In this document: piece by piece, positions 25,404-34,065 of the stretch | Position numbering within the stretch: position 1 is the first letter of the stretch | Layout: every line of letters starts with the position of its first letter | DNA from: Rhizobiaceae bacterium | GTDB taxonomy: Bacteria > Pseudomonadota > Alphaproteobacteria > Rhizobiales > Rhizobiaceae | Length of the DNA stretch: 59,779 bases | Assembly (NCBI GenBank): GCA_905339215.1 | Contig: CAJPFN010000046.1 | Coordinates: 1 to 59,779 of the forward strand | Direction: 5' to 3' | The notes under the pieces: generated by a model | Database searches by the model: none | What the model saw: the letters and a program-made list of their open reading frames with translations, nothing else | Told to the model about the DNA's origin: nothing | Translations under genes and position numbers: made by a program

Positions 25404-25435
25404 CGCAACGCTCACGGAGAGGCGCGAGCGTTGCG
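25404..25435 (+). promoter_or_regulatory. Perfect 10-bp hairpin in the leader of the RACo gene
   Basis: CGCAACGCTC pairs with GAGCGTTGCG across a 12-base purine-rich loop, 24 bases before the start at 25460. No T-tract follows, so it is not an ordinary terminator. It could shape translation or mRNA stability between the methyltransferase and reactivase genes. Confidence 0.4.
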
Positions 25436-25459
25436 AGCCGCGAAGGAAGCATTGACGAG

Positions 25460-27568
25460 ATGAGCACCCCCCACGACCCCCTCGTCCTGTTCATGCCCTC
25501 GGGAAAGCGCGGGCGCTTTCCCGTCGGCACGCCGATCCTCGACGCCGCGCGCCAGCTCGGCGTCTACGTTGAGAGCGTCTGCGGCGGCCGCGCCACCTGC
25601 GGGCGTTGCCAGATCGAGGTTCAGGAAGGCCATTTCGCCAAACACAAGATCGTCTCCTCGCTCGACCACATTTCGCCCAAGGGACCGAAGGAGGAGCGCT
25701 ACGAGCGCGTCCGCGGCCTCCCCGAGGGCCGCCGCCTCTCCTGTTCGGCGACCATTCAGGGCGACCTCGTCGTCGACGTGCCGCAGGACACTGTGATCAA
25801 CGCGCAGGTCGTACGCAAGGGCGCCACCGACCGCCACATCGAGCGCAACGCCGCCGTCCAGCTCTGCTACGTCGAGGTGGAACAGCCCGACATGCACAAG
25901 CCGCTCGGCGACCTCGACAGGCTGAAAACGGTGCTGGAGAAGGACTGGGGCTGGAAGGACCTGCTGGTGGCGCCGTACCTCATCCCGCAGGTGCAGAAGA
26001 TCCTGCGCACCGCCCTGCCCGACCAGCCCGAAGTCTCCGAAGGCAGATGGGGCGTGACCACCGTCGTCCACCGCGACACGGATTCCTCGCGCCCCTTCAT
26101 CATCGGGCTCTATCCGGGCCTGAAGAACGAGGCCTACGGAATAGCCTGCGACATCGGCTCGACGACGATTGCCATGCACCTCGTCTCGCTGCTGTCTGGC
26201 CGCATTGTCGCGTCGTCGGGAACCTCGAACCCGCAGATCCGCTTCGGCGAAGACCTAATGAGCCGCGTCTCCTACGTGATGATGAACCCGGAGGGTCGCG
26301 AGGCGATGACCAGGGCCGTCCGCGAGGCGGTAAACGCGCTGATTGGCAAGGTCTGCGCCGAAGGCGGCGTCGACCGCCACGACGTCTTCGACTGCGTCTT
26401 CGTCGGCAACCCGATCATGCACCACCTGTTCCTCGGCATCGACCCGACGGAACTCGGCCAGGCGCCGTTCGCGCTCGCCGTCTCGGGCGCGCTGCAGTAC
26501 TGGGCCCACGAGATCGGCATCGAAGTGAGCCCGGGCGCTCGGCTCTATATGCTCCCTTGCATCGCCGGCCATGTCGGCGCCGATGCGGCCGCAGCGACCT
26601 TGTCCGAAGGGCCGTACCGCCAGGACAGGATGATGCTGCTGGTCGATGTCGGCACCAATGCCGAGATCGTGCTCGGCAACCGTGCGCGGGTCGTGGCGGC
26701 GTCGTCGCCGACCGGCCCGGCCTTCGAGGGCGCGGAGATTTCATCCGGCCAGCGCGCAGCACCCGGCGCCATCGAGCGGGTGCGCATCGATCCGGAAACG
26801 CTGGAACCGAAATACCGCGTCATCGGCGTGGAGAAATGGTCCGACGAGGACGGCTTCGAAGACGAGGCGGCGGCCACCGGCGTCACCGGCATCTGTGGCT
26901 CGGCGATCATCGAAGTCGTCGCGGAGATGTACCTCTCGGGGATCATCTCTGAGGACGGCGTCGTCGACGGAACGCTCGCAGCGAAGAGCCCGCGCATCGT
27001 CCAGACGGGCCGTACCTTCTCCTATCTCCTGCGCGACGGCGAGCCGCGCATCACGGTGACGCAAAACGACGTGCGCGCCATCCAGCTGGCCAAGGCCGCA
27101 CTCTATGCGGGCGTAAAGTTGCTGATGGAGAAGCAAGGCGTCGAAACGGTCGACACGATCCGCTTCGCCGGCGCCTTCGGCTCGTTCATCGACCCGAAAT
27201 ACGCGATGGTGCTTGGCCTCGTCCCCGACTGCGACCTCGACGAAGTGAAGGCTGTCGGCAACGCGGCGGGCACCGGCGCGCTGATGGCGCTGTTGAACCG
27301 TAACCACCGGCGGGAGATCGAGGAAACGGTCCGCCGCATCGAGAAGATCGAAACCGCACTGGAACCCAACTTCCAGCAGCTCTTCGTCGACGCCATGGCG
27401 ATGCCCAACAAGGTCGACCCGTTCCCGAAGCTGTCCGCCGCCGTGCGGCTTCCGCCGCGCAAGGCGGCGAGCGAGGACAGTGCCTCGGAGCCCGGCCCGC
27501 GCCGGCGCTCGCGCGAGGAGCGCGCCGCCCGCCGCGTCAGGAGCCCGGACCAGGCGACCGATGTATAG
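25460..27568 (+). CDS. RACo-type corrinoid reductive activator: [2Fe-2S] ferredoxin plus ASKHA ATPase (DUF4445)
   Basis: 702 residues. N-terminal plant-type ferredoxin with C41-x5-C47-x2-C50 and C95 (ESVCGGRATCGRCQIEV, RLSCSA). A linker of ~100 residues follows, then an actin/hexokinase-like ATPase starting at D231 (DIGSTTIAMH), with IVLGNRARVVAASSPTGPAFEG and FAGAFGSFIDPKYAMVLG. RACo/RamA proteins use ATP to reduce inactive Co(II) corrinoid back to Co(I), a need that is acute in an aerobe. The last ~45 residues are a charged, Arg-rich tail (PRRRSREERAARRVRS) outside the domain. It ends the corrinoid module. Confidence 0.88.
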   Translation: MSTPHDPLVLFMPSGKRGRFPVGTPILDAARQLGVYVESVCGGRATCGRCQIEVQEGHFAKHKIVSSLDHISPKGPKEERYERVRGLPEGRRLSCSATIQGDLVVDVPQDTVINAQVVRKGATDRHIERNAAVQLCYVEVEQPDMHKPLGDLDRLKTVLEKDWGWKDLLVAPYLIPQVQKILRTALPDQPEVSEGRWGVTTVVHRDTDSSRPFIIGLYPGLKNEAYGIACDIGSTTIAMHLVSLLSGRIVASSGTSNPQIRFGEDLMSRVSYVMMNPEGREAMTRAVREAVNALIGKVCAEGGVDRHDVFDCVFVGNPIMHHLFLGIDPTELGQAPFALAVSGALQYWAHEIGIEVSPGARLYMLPCIAGHVGADAAAATLSEGPYRQDRMMLLVDVGTNAEIVLGNRARVVAASSPTGPAFEGAEISSGQRAAPGAIERVRIDPETLEPKYRVIGVEKWSDEDGFEDEAAATGVTGICGSAIIEVVAEMYLSGIISEDGVVDGTLAAKSPRIVQTGRTFSYLLRDGEPRITVTQNDVRAIQLAKAALYAGVKLLMEKQGVETVDTIRFAGAFGSFIDPKYAMVLGLVPDCDLDEVKAVGNAAGTGALMALLNRNHRREIEETVRRIEKIETALEPNFQQLFVDAMAMPNKVDPFPKLSAAVRLPPRKAASEDSASEPGPRRRSREERAARRVRSPDQATDV

Positions 27569-27896
27569 CGGGTGTCGCGTCCAATTGAACCCGTTCTGCC
27601 GGTGACGGCACGACGCGGTACGGGCGCCCCGCTCTTCCGCGTTACCGTTCTGTAACGACCCCGACATCATTTGCCGGCGTTGCGCGATCCGGCTGATACG
27701 CAGGCGCGATATCACGCCGGCCGTGGCGCATCTACCCGCAGCCGATGGGGCCGGTCCCGGGCGCGCCGAGCAGGGCTGTTGCGATGACGATCGTCCGTGA
27801 CAGCCTCTATGCCAACCTTCCCTTCGCTGAGCGCGCCGTCCTTGCGGCGGGGGCTGGCTGCCGCTCGCGGAGGGAAGGCTTGGTAGGCTTCTACCG
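27569..27896. other. Gene-poor spacer with a doubtful short open frame
   Basis: 328 bases between RACo and the convergent membrane protein. A 56-codon plus-strand frame (27745-27915, MTIVRDSLYANLPFAERAVL in its middle) reads like coding sequence and stays open upstream to a stop near 27696. It has no clear ribosome site and ends inside the next gene, so it may be a remnant. TTACCGTTCTGTAACG at ~27641-27656 is a small dyad. Confidence 0.3.
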
Positions 27897-28301
27897 CTAT
27901 CGCGGAGCCAGGTAGCCAACGAGGGCGAAGGCGATCCAGACGAGCCCGGCCTGGAGGACGAAATAGGCTGTCTCGATCCCGATGAAAGTCGCGAGCCGCA
28001 CGTCGAACTTCGCCGCGTGGGCGAGAACCTGCGCCGACCAGATCAGCGCCATCATCGGCACGCAGACGACCAGCGCATCGGCAGCGGCGCCGGCGCCGGG
28101 GCGCAGCCTCTCGAAGACGACGGAGACGATGATCCCCTGCAGCAGGATGGCGAGGAAGCCGAGCGGGACCAGCGGTTCGGCGCGACCGAGATAGCCGGCA
28201 CCTTCCAGCTTTTCGCGAAACAGCACCAGGTGCCAGACATAGGCAAGCGGGAAAACCGCCGCCATGTAGGCGAATGTTCCGAAAGCGATACGCAGCAACA
28301 T
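27897..28301 (-). CDS. Small integral membrane protein, DUF1761-like
   Basis: 134 residues from the ATG at 28301. Four hydrophobic segments: FGTFAYMAAVFPLAYVWHLV, LVPLGFLAILLQGIIVSVVF, ALVVCVPMMALIWSAQVL, YFVLQAGLVWIAFALVGYL. The helix spacing and YVWHLVLF resemble small DUF1761-type proteins of unknown role. Codons upstream of 28301 do not look conserved. Confidence 0.65.
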   Translation of the reverse strand: MLLRIAFGTFAYMAAVFPLAYVWHLVLFREKLEGAGYLGRAEPLVPLGFLAILLQGIIVSVVFERLRPGAGAAADALVVCVPMMALIWSAQVLAHAAKFDVRLATFIGIETAYFVLQAGLVWIAFALVGYLAPR

Positions 28302-28485
28302 CGGGCACTCCGTCCCCGGGATGGGGCCGACGTTAGGGCCGGCGCGTGGCAGAGGGAAGCGCCACCGGTCGAGGGCCGTTCGCCTCTCCTGACAGGAACT
28401 GACATCGCCCCTCTTGACCTCGCGGCCGGACGGACTCACCCTAGTTAGCAGGGGGTGAATTCGTCGCGTCGTTCAGAGTCCCGCA

Positions 28486-29439
28486 ATGCCCAGCCTCAAG
28501 AGCCACCTCGTCTCACTGGTGCTGAAGCACAGCCGCAAGAAGGCCTTCACCAGCCCGGAAGGCCTCCACCGCTGGATCGCCAGGTCGCGGAAACTGCAGG
28601 ATCACCGGCCGCCGGCCCGGTTGGCCGCGCGACTTTGCATTCGCGAGCGCGCCGTCCACGGCTTCCCGGTCTACGACGTCAGCCCGGCGGCAGGTGGTGG
28701 AAACCAGCGGATTCTCTACTTCCACGGCGGCGCCTATGTCTTTGAAATCACACCCTATCATTGGACCCTGATCGCCGAACTGGCCGAGCGCCTCGACGCC
28801 ACCGTGACCGTGCCGATCTATCCGATCGCACCGGAGCACGACTTCCACCGAATGTTCGCCATGGTGCGCGCCGTCTATGAACGCGTGCTGGAGGAGACCG
28901 CGGCCGGCGACCTTTCCTTCGTCGGCGATTCCGCGGGCGGCAACATGGCCGTCGTGCTGACCATGATGGCGGCGGAGGACGGCCTGCCGCGACCGGCCCG
29001 GCATGTCCTCATCTCGCCCGGCCTCGACATGAGCCTCAGCAATCCGCGGACCCACGAGGCCGAGCGGCTCGATCCATGGCTGGCGATCCCCGGCGGCCTC
29101 GAGGCGATCCGGCTCTACGCGCCAGGCATCGACCGCTGCGACTGGCGCATCAGTCCGATCTTCGGCGATCTCTCCGTCCTGCCGCGCACGCTGCTGCTCA
29201 CCGGTTCGCGCGACATGCTCACGCCCGACAATATCGCCTTCGCAGAAAGGGCGCGCATGACTGGCGTGGAGGTGGAACTCGTCCACGAGGAGGGCATGTT
29301 CCACGTCTGGCCGCTGATCGACATGCCGGAGGCGCGACGTGCAAGGGACAGGATCGTGGCCTTTCTCGGCGGCGAACCTATGGCGAGGCCTGTTCCCCGC
29401 TGGAACTGGGGCGCGCTCAGAACCGCCCCTTCTCCCTGA
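28486..29439 (+). CDS. Alpha/beta hydrolase, hormone-sensitive-lipase family esterase
   Basis: 317 residues. HSL-family features: oxyanion motif HGGAY (~76-80), nucleophile elbow GDSAGG (~143-148), an Asp in SRDMLTPD and the catalytic His in GMFHVWP. Cytoplasmic carboxylesterase/lipase of unknown natural substrate. The final 23 bases overlap the convergent LysR gene. Confidence 0.85.
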   Translation: MPSLKSHLVSLVLKHSRKKAFTSPEGLHRWIARSRKLQDHRPPARLAARLCIRERAVHGFPVYDVSPAAGGGNQRILYFHGGAYVFEITPYHWTLIAELAERLDATVTVPIYPIAPEHDFHRMFAMVRAVYERVLEETAAGDLSFVGDSAGGNMAVVLTMMAAEDGLPRPARHVLISPGLDMSLSNPRTHEAERLDPWLAIPGGLEAIRLYAPGIDRCDWRISPIFGDLSVLPRTLLLTGSRDMLTPDNIAFAERARMTGVEVELVHEEGMFHVWPLIDMPEARRARDRIVAFLGGEPMARPVPRWNWGALRTAPSP

Positions 29440-30316
29440 ACAGTTCGAAGGTGGCGCGGATGTGGTCCGCGGCCGCCTTGACCGGCGGGCTCGCTTCCGG
29501 CGCCACGACCATGGCGAGGCTGTAATTGCCCATCTCGGGCAGCCCGTCAGAGGTGGTCAGTTCGACCATCTCTTCGCCGATGAACGACTTCGGCAGCGGC
29601 GCCACGGCGAGATCGGCGAGGATCGCCGCGCGCTGGCCGGCGGTATGCGCGCTCATGTAGGCGACGCGGTAGTTGCGGCCGTCGCGGCCGAGCGCGTCGA
29701 GCGCGTTGGCCCGCCAGGCGCAGCCCTCCTCCCAGATCGACACGGGCAGCGGCTCGCGCAGGTGGGCGCAGCCGCCCTTGGCGCCCGCCCAGACGATCGG
29801 CTCGGTCATCAGAACCTCGGCACCGTCAAGGCTGACCTTGACCGAATTCGTCAGCAGCGTGATGTCGAGGGCGCGATCGTCCATGCGCCGCCTCAGGTTT
29901 ATGCTCTGGTCAATGACCACGTCGACGGCGATGGAGGGGTGAGACTGGGAAAAGCGCTTCAGCACGTGGGGCAGGATGCGCTCGCCGAAATCGTCGGGTG
30001 AGCCGAGCCGCACGACGCCGGTGATGTCGGGAATGATGAACTTGGAAACCGCCTCGCGGTTGATCGCCAGCATCCGCCGCGCATAGCCGAGCAGCATCTC
30101 GCCGTCCGTCGTCAGCGACACCGAGCGAGCGTCGCGCGAAAACACGGCGCGGCCAAGCACGTCCTCGAGCTTCTTGATCTGCATCGAAACCGCCGAAGGC
30201 GTGCGGAACACGGCATTGGCGGCGGCCGTGAAGCTGCCCGTCTCGGCGATTGCGACAAAGGTACGCAGCACGTCGAGTTCGAGCAGAGGCAAGGGATGGT
30301 TGAGGGGGGCCGTCAT
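29417..30316 (-). CDS. LysR-family transcriptional regulator
   Basis: 299 residues. N-terminal winged HTH (LDVLRTFVAIAETGSFTAAANAVFRTPSAVSMQIKKLEDVLG) and an effector domain beginning TGVVRLGSPDDFGERILP. Divergent from the DUF1127 gene at 30444. A T-N11-A palindrome (30329-30341) lies just upstream of its start and suits autoregulation. The effector is unknown. Confidence 0.87.
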   Translation of the reverse strand: MTAPLNHPLPLLELDVLRTFVAIAETGSFTAAANAVFRTPSAVSMQIKKLEDVLGRAVFSRDARSVSLTTDGEMLLGYARRMLAINREAVSKFIIPDITGVVRLGSPDDFGERILPHVLKRFSQSHPSIAVDVVIDQSINLRRRMDDRALDITLLTNSVKVSLDGAEVLMTEPIVWAGAKGGCAHLREPLPVSIWEEGCAWRANALDALGRDGRNYRVAYMSAHTAGQRAAILADLAVAPLPKSFIGEEMVELTTSDGLPEMGNYSLAMVVAPEASPPVKAAADHIRATFELFREKGRF

Positions 30317-30328
30317 CGCGTCCAGCTT

Positions 30329-30341
30329 TCAATTATCTTGA
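30329..30341. promoter_or_regulatory. LysR-type T-N11-A palindrome
   Basis: TCAATTATCTTGA, with TCAA/TTGA arms, lies 13 bases upstream of the LysR start in the divergent LysR/DUF1127 spacer. It has the classic shape of a LysR box. Confidence 0.4.
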
Positions 30342-30443
30342 TAGAGACGATCATTTCATTTCGTTTGATTGAACTACAGGTTGGCGCGATAGTCAACCTG
30401 CAACGACCGGATTGAGGCCGGTTCACTGACGGGAGAAACGATC

Positions 30444-30620
30444 ATGACCCTCTATTCGACCCTCGCCCGCGTCGCCGCCGACTGGCGCGACGCGCGCTCC
30501 GAAGCCCGCACGCGGCGGATCATCGCTTCGCTGCCCTCCGAAGTTCGCAAGGACATCGGCTGGCCGGACGCGTTGAACGTCGACCTGCGCCAGCGCGTGT
30601 CGTCCGCCGGGACGCACTGA
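30444..30620 (+). CDS. DUF1127 small protein
   Basis: 58 residues: MTLYSTLARVAADWRDARSE, then RTRRIIASLPSEVRKDIGWP. The LP-x4-KDIGWP end of the domain is typical of DUF1127 (YjiS-like) proteins, small Arg-rich proteins common in alphaproteobacteria; some members act in RNA turnover or carbon/phosphate regulation. Start supported by GGGAGAAA 5 bases before the ATG. Divergent from the LysR gene, as is usual for DUF1127 genes. Confidence 0.75.
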   Translation: MTLYSTLARVAADWRDARSEARTRRIIASLPSEVRKDIGWPDALNVDLRQRVSSAGTH

Positions 30621-30945
30621 CCCATGCCGCGTCAGAAGCCGGGCCGCCGGACAAACTATGGGCGGTCCGCGCGCACTGCACAACGCCACAATGTCATGCG
30701 TCCGCTGCATGGCTGGCGCGCGGTGGACGCAGAGCACGGCGAAATGTCCGCTAAGATACTGAGAACACGACGCATTTCGGGCAGAATGCCCAACGATGTC
30801 GCAAATGGTGTCGCTTTTTGTATCAATCGCTTCGCTTTTTCCGCCTTATGTGCGCCGCACAATGCCTATATCTGCAGCGTCCGAAACGAGATGCCCCACT
30901 CCAGAGCGCGAAGGCACCCCGTGTAACCTTGCATGGAGCCGTGTC
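30621..30945. other. Intergenic region with repeated GCACAA and TGTCGC motifs
   Basis: 325 bases. A 100-codon frame at 30624-30926 has no ribosome site or recognisable domain and is probably not a gene. Contains GCGCACTGCACAA (30671-30683), TGTGCGCCGCACAA (30849-30862) and two TGTCGC (30797, 30809). Probably the leader and promoter of the small gene at 30946. Confidence 0.4.
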
Positions 30946-31086
30946 ATGAAATTCTTCGCCCGCTTCTTCTCCGCCCGCCGCGACGCCAACCCGACGACGA
31001 CCTTCGAGCGCGAGCGCCTCGGCCGCACCATGCCTGGCCAGACGGCAGCCCTCGCCGCGACGCGCCTCGGCGTTCTGGTCGGCTGA
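30946..31086 (+). CDS. Small basic hypothetical protein
   Basis: 46 residues: MKFFARFFSARRDANPTTTF, followed by ERERLGRTMPGQTAALAATR. No family recognised. It is supported by a GGAGCC-type ribosome region 10 bases upstream, a following intrinsic terminator at 31118 and codon use like its neighbours. Presumably soluble. Confidence 0.5.
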   Translation: MKFFARFFSARRDANPTTTFERERLGRTMPGQTAALAATRLGVLVG

Positions 31087-31117
31087 CCGGCCGCCACGCA
31101 GACAGTTTCCAGTCAAC

Positions 31118-31156
31118 CGCCGCCTCGGTCTAACCGGCCGGGCGGCGTTCTCTTTT
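31118..31156 (+). terminator. Intrinsic terminator after the small protein gene
   Basis: Stem CGCCGCC (31118-31124) with GGCGGCG (31141-31147) and a 16-base loop, followed by TTCTCTTTT. It separates the small gene from the GlxA regulator promoter. Confidence 0.5.
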
Positions 31157-31296
31157 GTCGCGACAGAGCTTGCGACAAGAGTTGCGCGAGCGCCGCGAAG
31201 CGCGTTCCGTTGTCGCAACGGCGCGATATTTTCATTGACAGTTCAAGCCTTTTTTGATGACGCTTTTCTGATCGCGACATATCGTCCGATCGCGTC

Positions 31297-32316
31297 ATGG
31301 CATGGGGCTTCGCTTTGAACGCAGTCAGGAATCCGGTTAAACGGTCGCTGGTCTTCTTCCTGGTGCCCGATTTCACGATGGTCGCCTTCGCCACGGCGCT
31401 CGACCCACTTCGCCTGGCGAACAGGATGCTCGGCTACGAGGCCTACAAGTGGCGGCTGGCGAGCTACGATGGCAAGCCCGTCCGCGCCTCGAACGGCGTC
31501 GAGTGTGCCGTCGACACCTCGCTTGACGACGAACGGCGCAAGATGGCCGGTCCCGACCGCCCCTCGATGGTGGTCCTGTGCAGCGGCATCAACGTCGAGA
31601 CCTACTCGAACAAGAGCGTCTTCGCCTGGCTTCGCGAGGAGTATAACCGCGGTGTCGCCATCGGTGGCCTGTGTACCGGCGCCCACGTGCTGGCTGCCGC
31701 CGGACTGCTGGCCAACAAGCGCTGCGCCATCCATTGGGAGAACCTGCCGGGTTTCCAGGAGGCGTTCCCGAAGGCGAATGTCTTCGCCGACCTCTTTGAG
31801 GTCGACCAGAACATCTATACCTGCGCGGGCGGTACCGCGGCGCTCGACATGATGTTGAAGCTGATCGGCGACGACTTCGACGAGAACCTCGTCAACCGGG
31901 TCTGCGAGCAGGTGCTGACTGACCGCGTGCGCAGCCCCACAGACCGCCAGCGCCTGCCGCTGCGCGCCCGCCTCGGCGTGCAGAATTCGAAAGTGCTCAC
32001 CATTATAGAACTGATGGAGGCCAACCTCTCCGAGCCGCTGTCGCTGATCGAGATCGCCGACCACGTCGGCCTGTCGCGCAGGCAGATCGAGCGGCTGTTC
32101 CGCCAGGAGATGGGACGCTCGCCGGCGCGCTACTATCTCGAGATCCGTCTCGACCGGGCACGGCATCTGCTCGTGCAGTCGTCGATGCCCGTCGTCGAGG
32201 TCGCGGTGGCCTGCGGTTTCGTCTCGGCGTCGCACTTCTCCAAATGCTACCGCGAGCTCTATGCCCGCTCACCGCAGCAGGAACGCGTCGACCGCAAGCA
32301 GCTTCTGGCCGCTTAG
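31297..32316 (+). CDS. GlxA-family transcriptional regulator (DJ-1/PfpI domain plus AraC HTH), GbdR-like
   Basis: 339 residues. The N-terminal class I glutaminase-like domain spans ~15-190 (SLVFFLVPDFTMVAFATALDP, GGLCTGAHVLAAAGLL with a Cys at the elbow, TCAGGTAALDMML). The AraC HTH pair is in ~225-325 (LSLIEIADHVGLSRRQIERLF, VVEVAVACGFVSASHFSKCYRE). This architecture is that of GbdR, the glycine betaine/dimethylglycine-responsive activator of Pseudomonas. In a window full of betaine catabolic genes it is the obvious candidate activator. TGTCGC-type motifs occur in its own leader (31156, 31211) and in 21-bp pairs before three operons. Effector and targets are inferred. Confidence 0.85.
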   Translation: MAWGFALNAVRNPVKRSLVFFLVPDFTMVAFATALDPLRLANRMLGYEAYKWRLASYDGKPVRASNGVECAVDTSLDDERRKMAGPDRPSMVVLCSGINVETYSNKSVFAWLREEYNRGVAIGGLCTGAHVLAAAGLLANKRCAIHWENLPGFQEAFPKANVFADLFEVDQNIYTCAGGTAALDMMLKLIGDDFDENLVNRVCEQVLTDRVRSPTDRQRLPLRARLGVQNSKVLTIIELMEANLSEPLSLIEIADHVGLSRRQIERLFRQEMGRSPARYYLEIRLDRARHLLVQSSMPVVEVAVACGFVSASHFSKCYRELYARSPQQERVDRKQLLAA

Positions 32317-32384
32317 GACACTGCCGGCGAATACCGGATCGTACTTGCGGAGACGGAATCGGCTCTGGCTGGAACTTTTCGCCG

Positions 32385-33152
32385 TTAGATCGCTGTGAAG
32401 CCGTTGTCGACGAAGAGATGCGCGCCGGTGATGAAACTCGCTTCGTCGCTGGCGAGGAACAGCGCCGCCTTGGCCACCTCCTCCGGCTCGCCGATGCGCC
32501 CCTGCTGGGCGGCGAGAGCGGCGTCGGAGACGTCGACCCCGAGCGCGCCGAGTTTCGCCACCTCGCTCAGCCCGTGCGGCGTGCGGATGAAGCCGGGGCA
32601 GACCGCATTGCAGCGGATGTTCTTGTCCCGGAACTCGACGGCGATCGCCCGCGCGAACATGTGGCAGGCGCCCTTGGTGGTGTCGTAGAGCACCTCCATC
32701 GGCGTCGCCGCCACCGCTGAGATCGACGAGGTGCAGACGATCGAGCCGCCGCCGGCGTCGATCATTCCGGGAATGACGGCCCGGGTCATCAGGAACATCG
32801 AACGCACGTTCACTGCGTGCAGCCACTCCCAGTCCGCCAGCGTGGTTTCCAGGAACGGTTTTATGACGATCGTTCCGGCGTGGTTGAAGAGCACTGTCGG
32901 CGGGCCAAAACGCGCGGTCGCCGCCGCAACCGCGGCGTTGACCTGTTCCTCGTCCGAGACGTCGGCAACTATGCTGTCGGCCTCGCCGCCGGCGCCGCGG
33001 ATCGCCTCGACCGTTTCGGCGGCGGCCTCCGCGTTGCGGTCGACGATCGCCACGCGGGCGCCTTCCGCGGCAAAGAGGCGCGAACTCGCCCCGCCCATTC
33101 CCGTCGCGCCGCCCGAAATCAGCGCGACCCGCCCCGCCAGCCGTCCTGCCAT
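32385..33152 (-). CDS. Short-chain dehydrogenase/reductase
   Basis: 255 residues from the ATG at 33152. Classical SDR: cofactor motif GGATGMGG (~14-21), D-N-type acidic residue after strand 2 (IVDRN, favouring NAD), NHAG in place of NNAG, catalytic Ser in CTSSIS and YDTTK (Y-x3-K). Substrate unknown. It is convergent with the GlxA regulator and downstream of the DUF1194 gene. Confidence 0.85.
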   Translation of the reverse strand: MAGRLAGRVALISGGATGMGGASSRLFAAEGARVAIVDRNAEAAAETVEAIRGAGGEADSIVADVSDEEQVNAAVAAATARFGPPTVLFNHAGTIVIKPFLETTLADWEWLHAVNVRSMFLMTRAVIPGMIDAGGGSIVCTSSISAVAATPMEVLYDTTKGACHMFARAIAVEFRDKNIRCNAVCPGFIRTPHGLSEVAKLGALGVDVSDAALAAQQGRIGEPEEVAKAALFLASDEASFITGAHLFVDNGFTAI

Positions 33153-33225
33153 GTTGTCGATTCCCCCGTGATGCCGGAAGGATAGCCCGGCCCGGGACCT
33201 CTCGCCAGCCGCCGGGTTCGCGGGT

Positions 33226-34065
33226 TCAGGGTTCGGTGAACATCCAGGAGCGGTTGCGCCACATCTTCTCGCCGATGAGGCAGTCGTAGGCTCCCCTTGC
33301 CTGCACCCTGACCACGGGAAGGCCGCCCGTTTCGCCACCGGGACGGTGCTGCGAGCCGGCAAGCTCCAGCACAAGCTTGCGCCGGATCGCCTCGGGGAAC
33401 TGGGACCAGTCGTTGACCGGGATCATGAAGGATCCCGGTCCGCCGATGACGCAGTCGGCGTAATAGCGGTCGAGGTCGGTGACATCGTAGAGGCTGGAGT
33501 AGCCCCCGCCCGTCATCAGCGGCAGCCCGTTGATGACGATGCCCTTGGCAACGACCGCGTCGCGCGTGATGTCGACCGGCGCGCCCTGATTGTTGGGCCC
33601 GTCTCCGGAGATGTCGATGACGCGCTTGGTGCCGCGAAACTGGCTCTCGGCGAAGAGATCGATGGAGAACTCGAGCGCACCGGAGATCGATGTGCGCCGC
33701 GCGCTGTTCGGCGGCAGGGCGGAAAGCTGCCGCGCCACGCGTTCGGCGTCCTCCGGCGAGGCAATGACGGTCCATGGCACGACGACGTGCTGCGTCGTGT
33801 TGCCGGCCCATTCGAAGTAGGTCACGGCGATCCGTCCGTGGAGACCGTCGGCGATGGCATCGAGCACCCGCCTGTCGGTGAGTGCCGCGGCATAGCCGTC
33901 ACGCTGGATGGCGAGTTCCGCGGGCGACATGGAGAGAGAGACGTCGACGGCAAGGACCAGTTCGACATCGACCGCTTCGGCCGAAGCAGGGACCGCGCTG
34001 GCCGAAAACAGCGCAGCAAGCGCGCCGCCGAAGATTACCCCCCATTGGGCAAACCGACCGGACAT
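33226..34065 (-). CDS. DUF1194 exported protein with vWA-like fold
   Basis: 279 residues from the ATG at 34065, with a signal peptide (AQWGVIFGGALAALFSASAVPASAEA). DUF1194 body: LVLAVDVSLSMSPAELAIQRDGY resembles a MIDAS-type DxSxS, then FEWAG, RRTSISGALEF, RVIDISGDGPNNQG and YADCVIGGPGSFM. Periplasmic, function unknown. The frame extends 30 codons upstream without a leader character. Confidence 0.8.
   Translation of the reverse strand: MSGRFAQWGVIFGGALAALFSASAVPASAEAVDVELVLAVDVSLSMSPAELAIQRDGYAAALTDRRVLDAIADGLHGRIAVTYFEWAGNTTQHVVVPWTVIASPEDAERVARQLSALPPNSARRTSISGALEFSIDLFAESQFRGTKRVIDISGDGPNNQGAPVDITRDAVVAKGIVINGLPLMTGGGYSSLYDVTDLDRYYADCVIGGPGSFMIPVNDWSQFPEAIRRKLVLELAGSQHRPGGETGGLPVVRVQARGAYDCLIGEKMWRNRSWMFTEP

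Noticed and set aside
25325-25459. Cobalamin riboswitch upstream of the B12-linked genes
   Set aside because: I looked for a B12-box and a GCCACTG-type element in leaders at 18769-19016, 21854-22050 and 25325-25459 and saw none.
30624-30926. 100-codon plus-strand frame between two small genes
   Set aside because: No ribosome site or domain, and it overlaps likely regulatory motifs.
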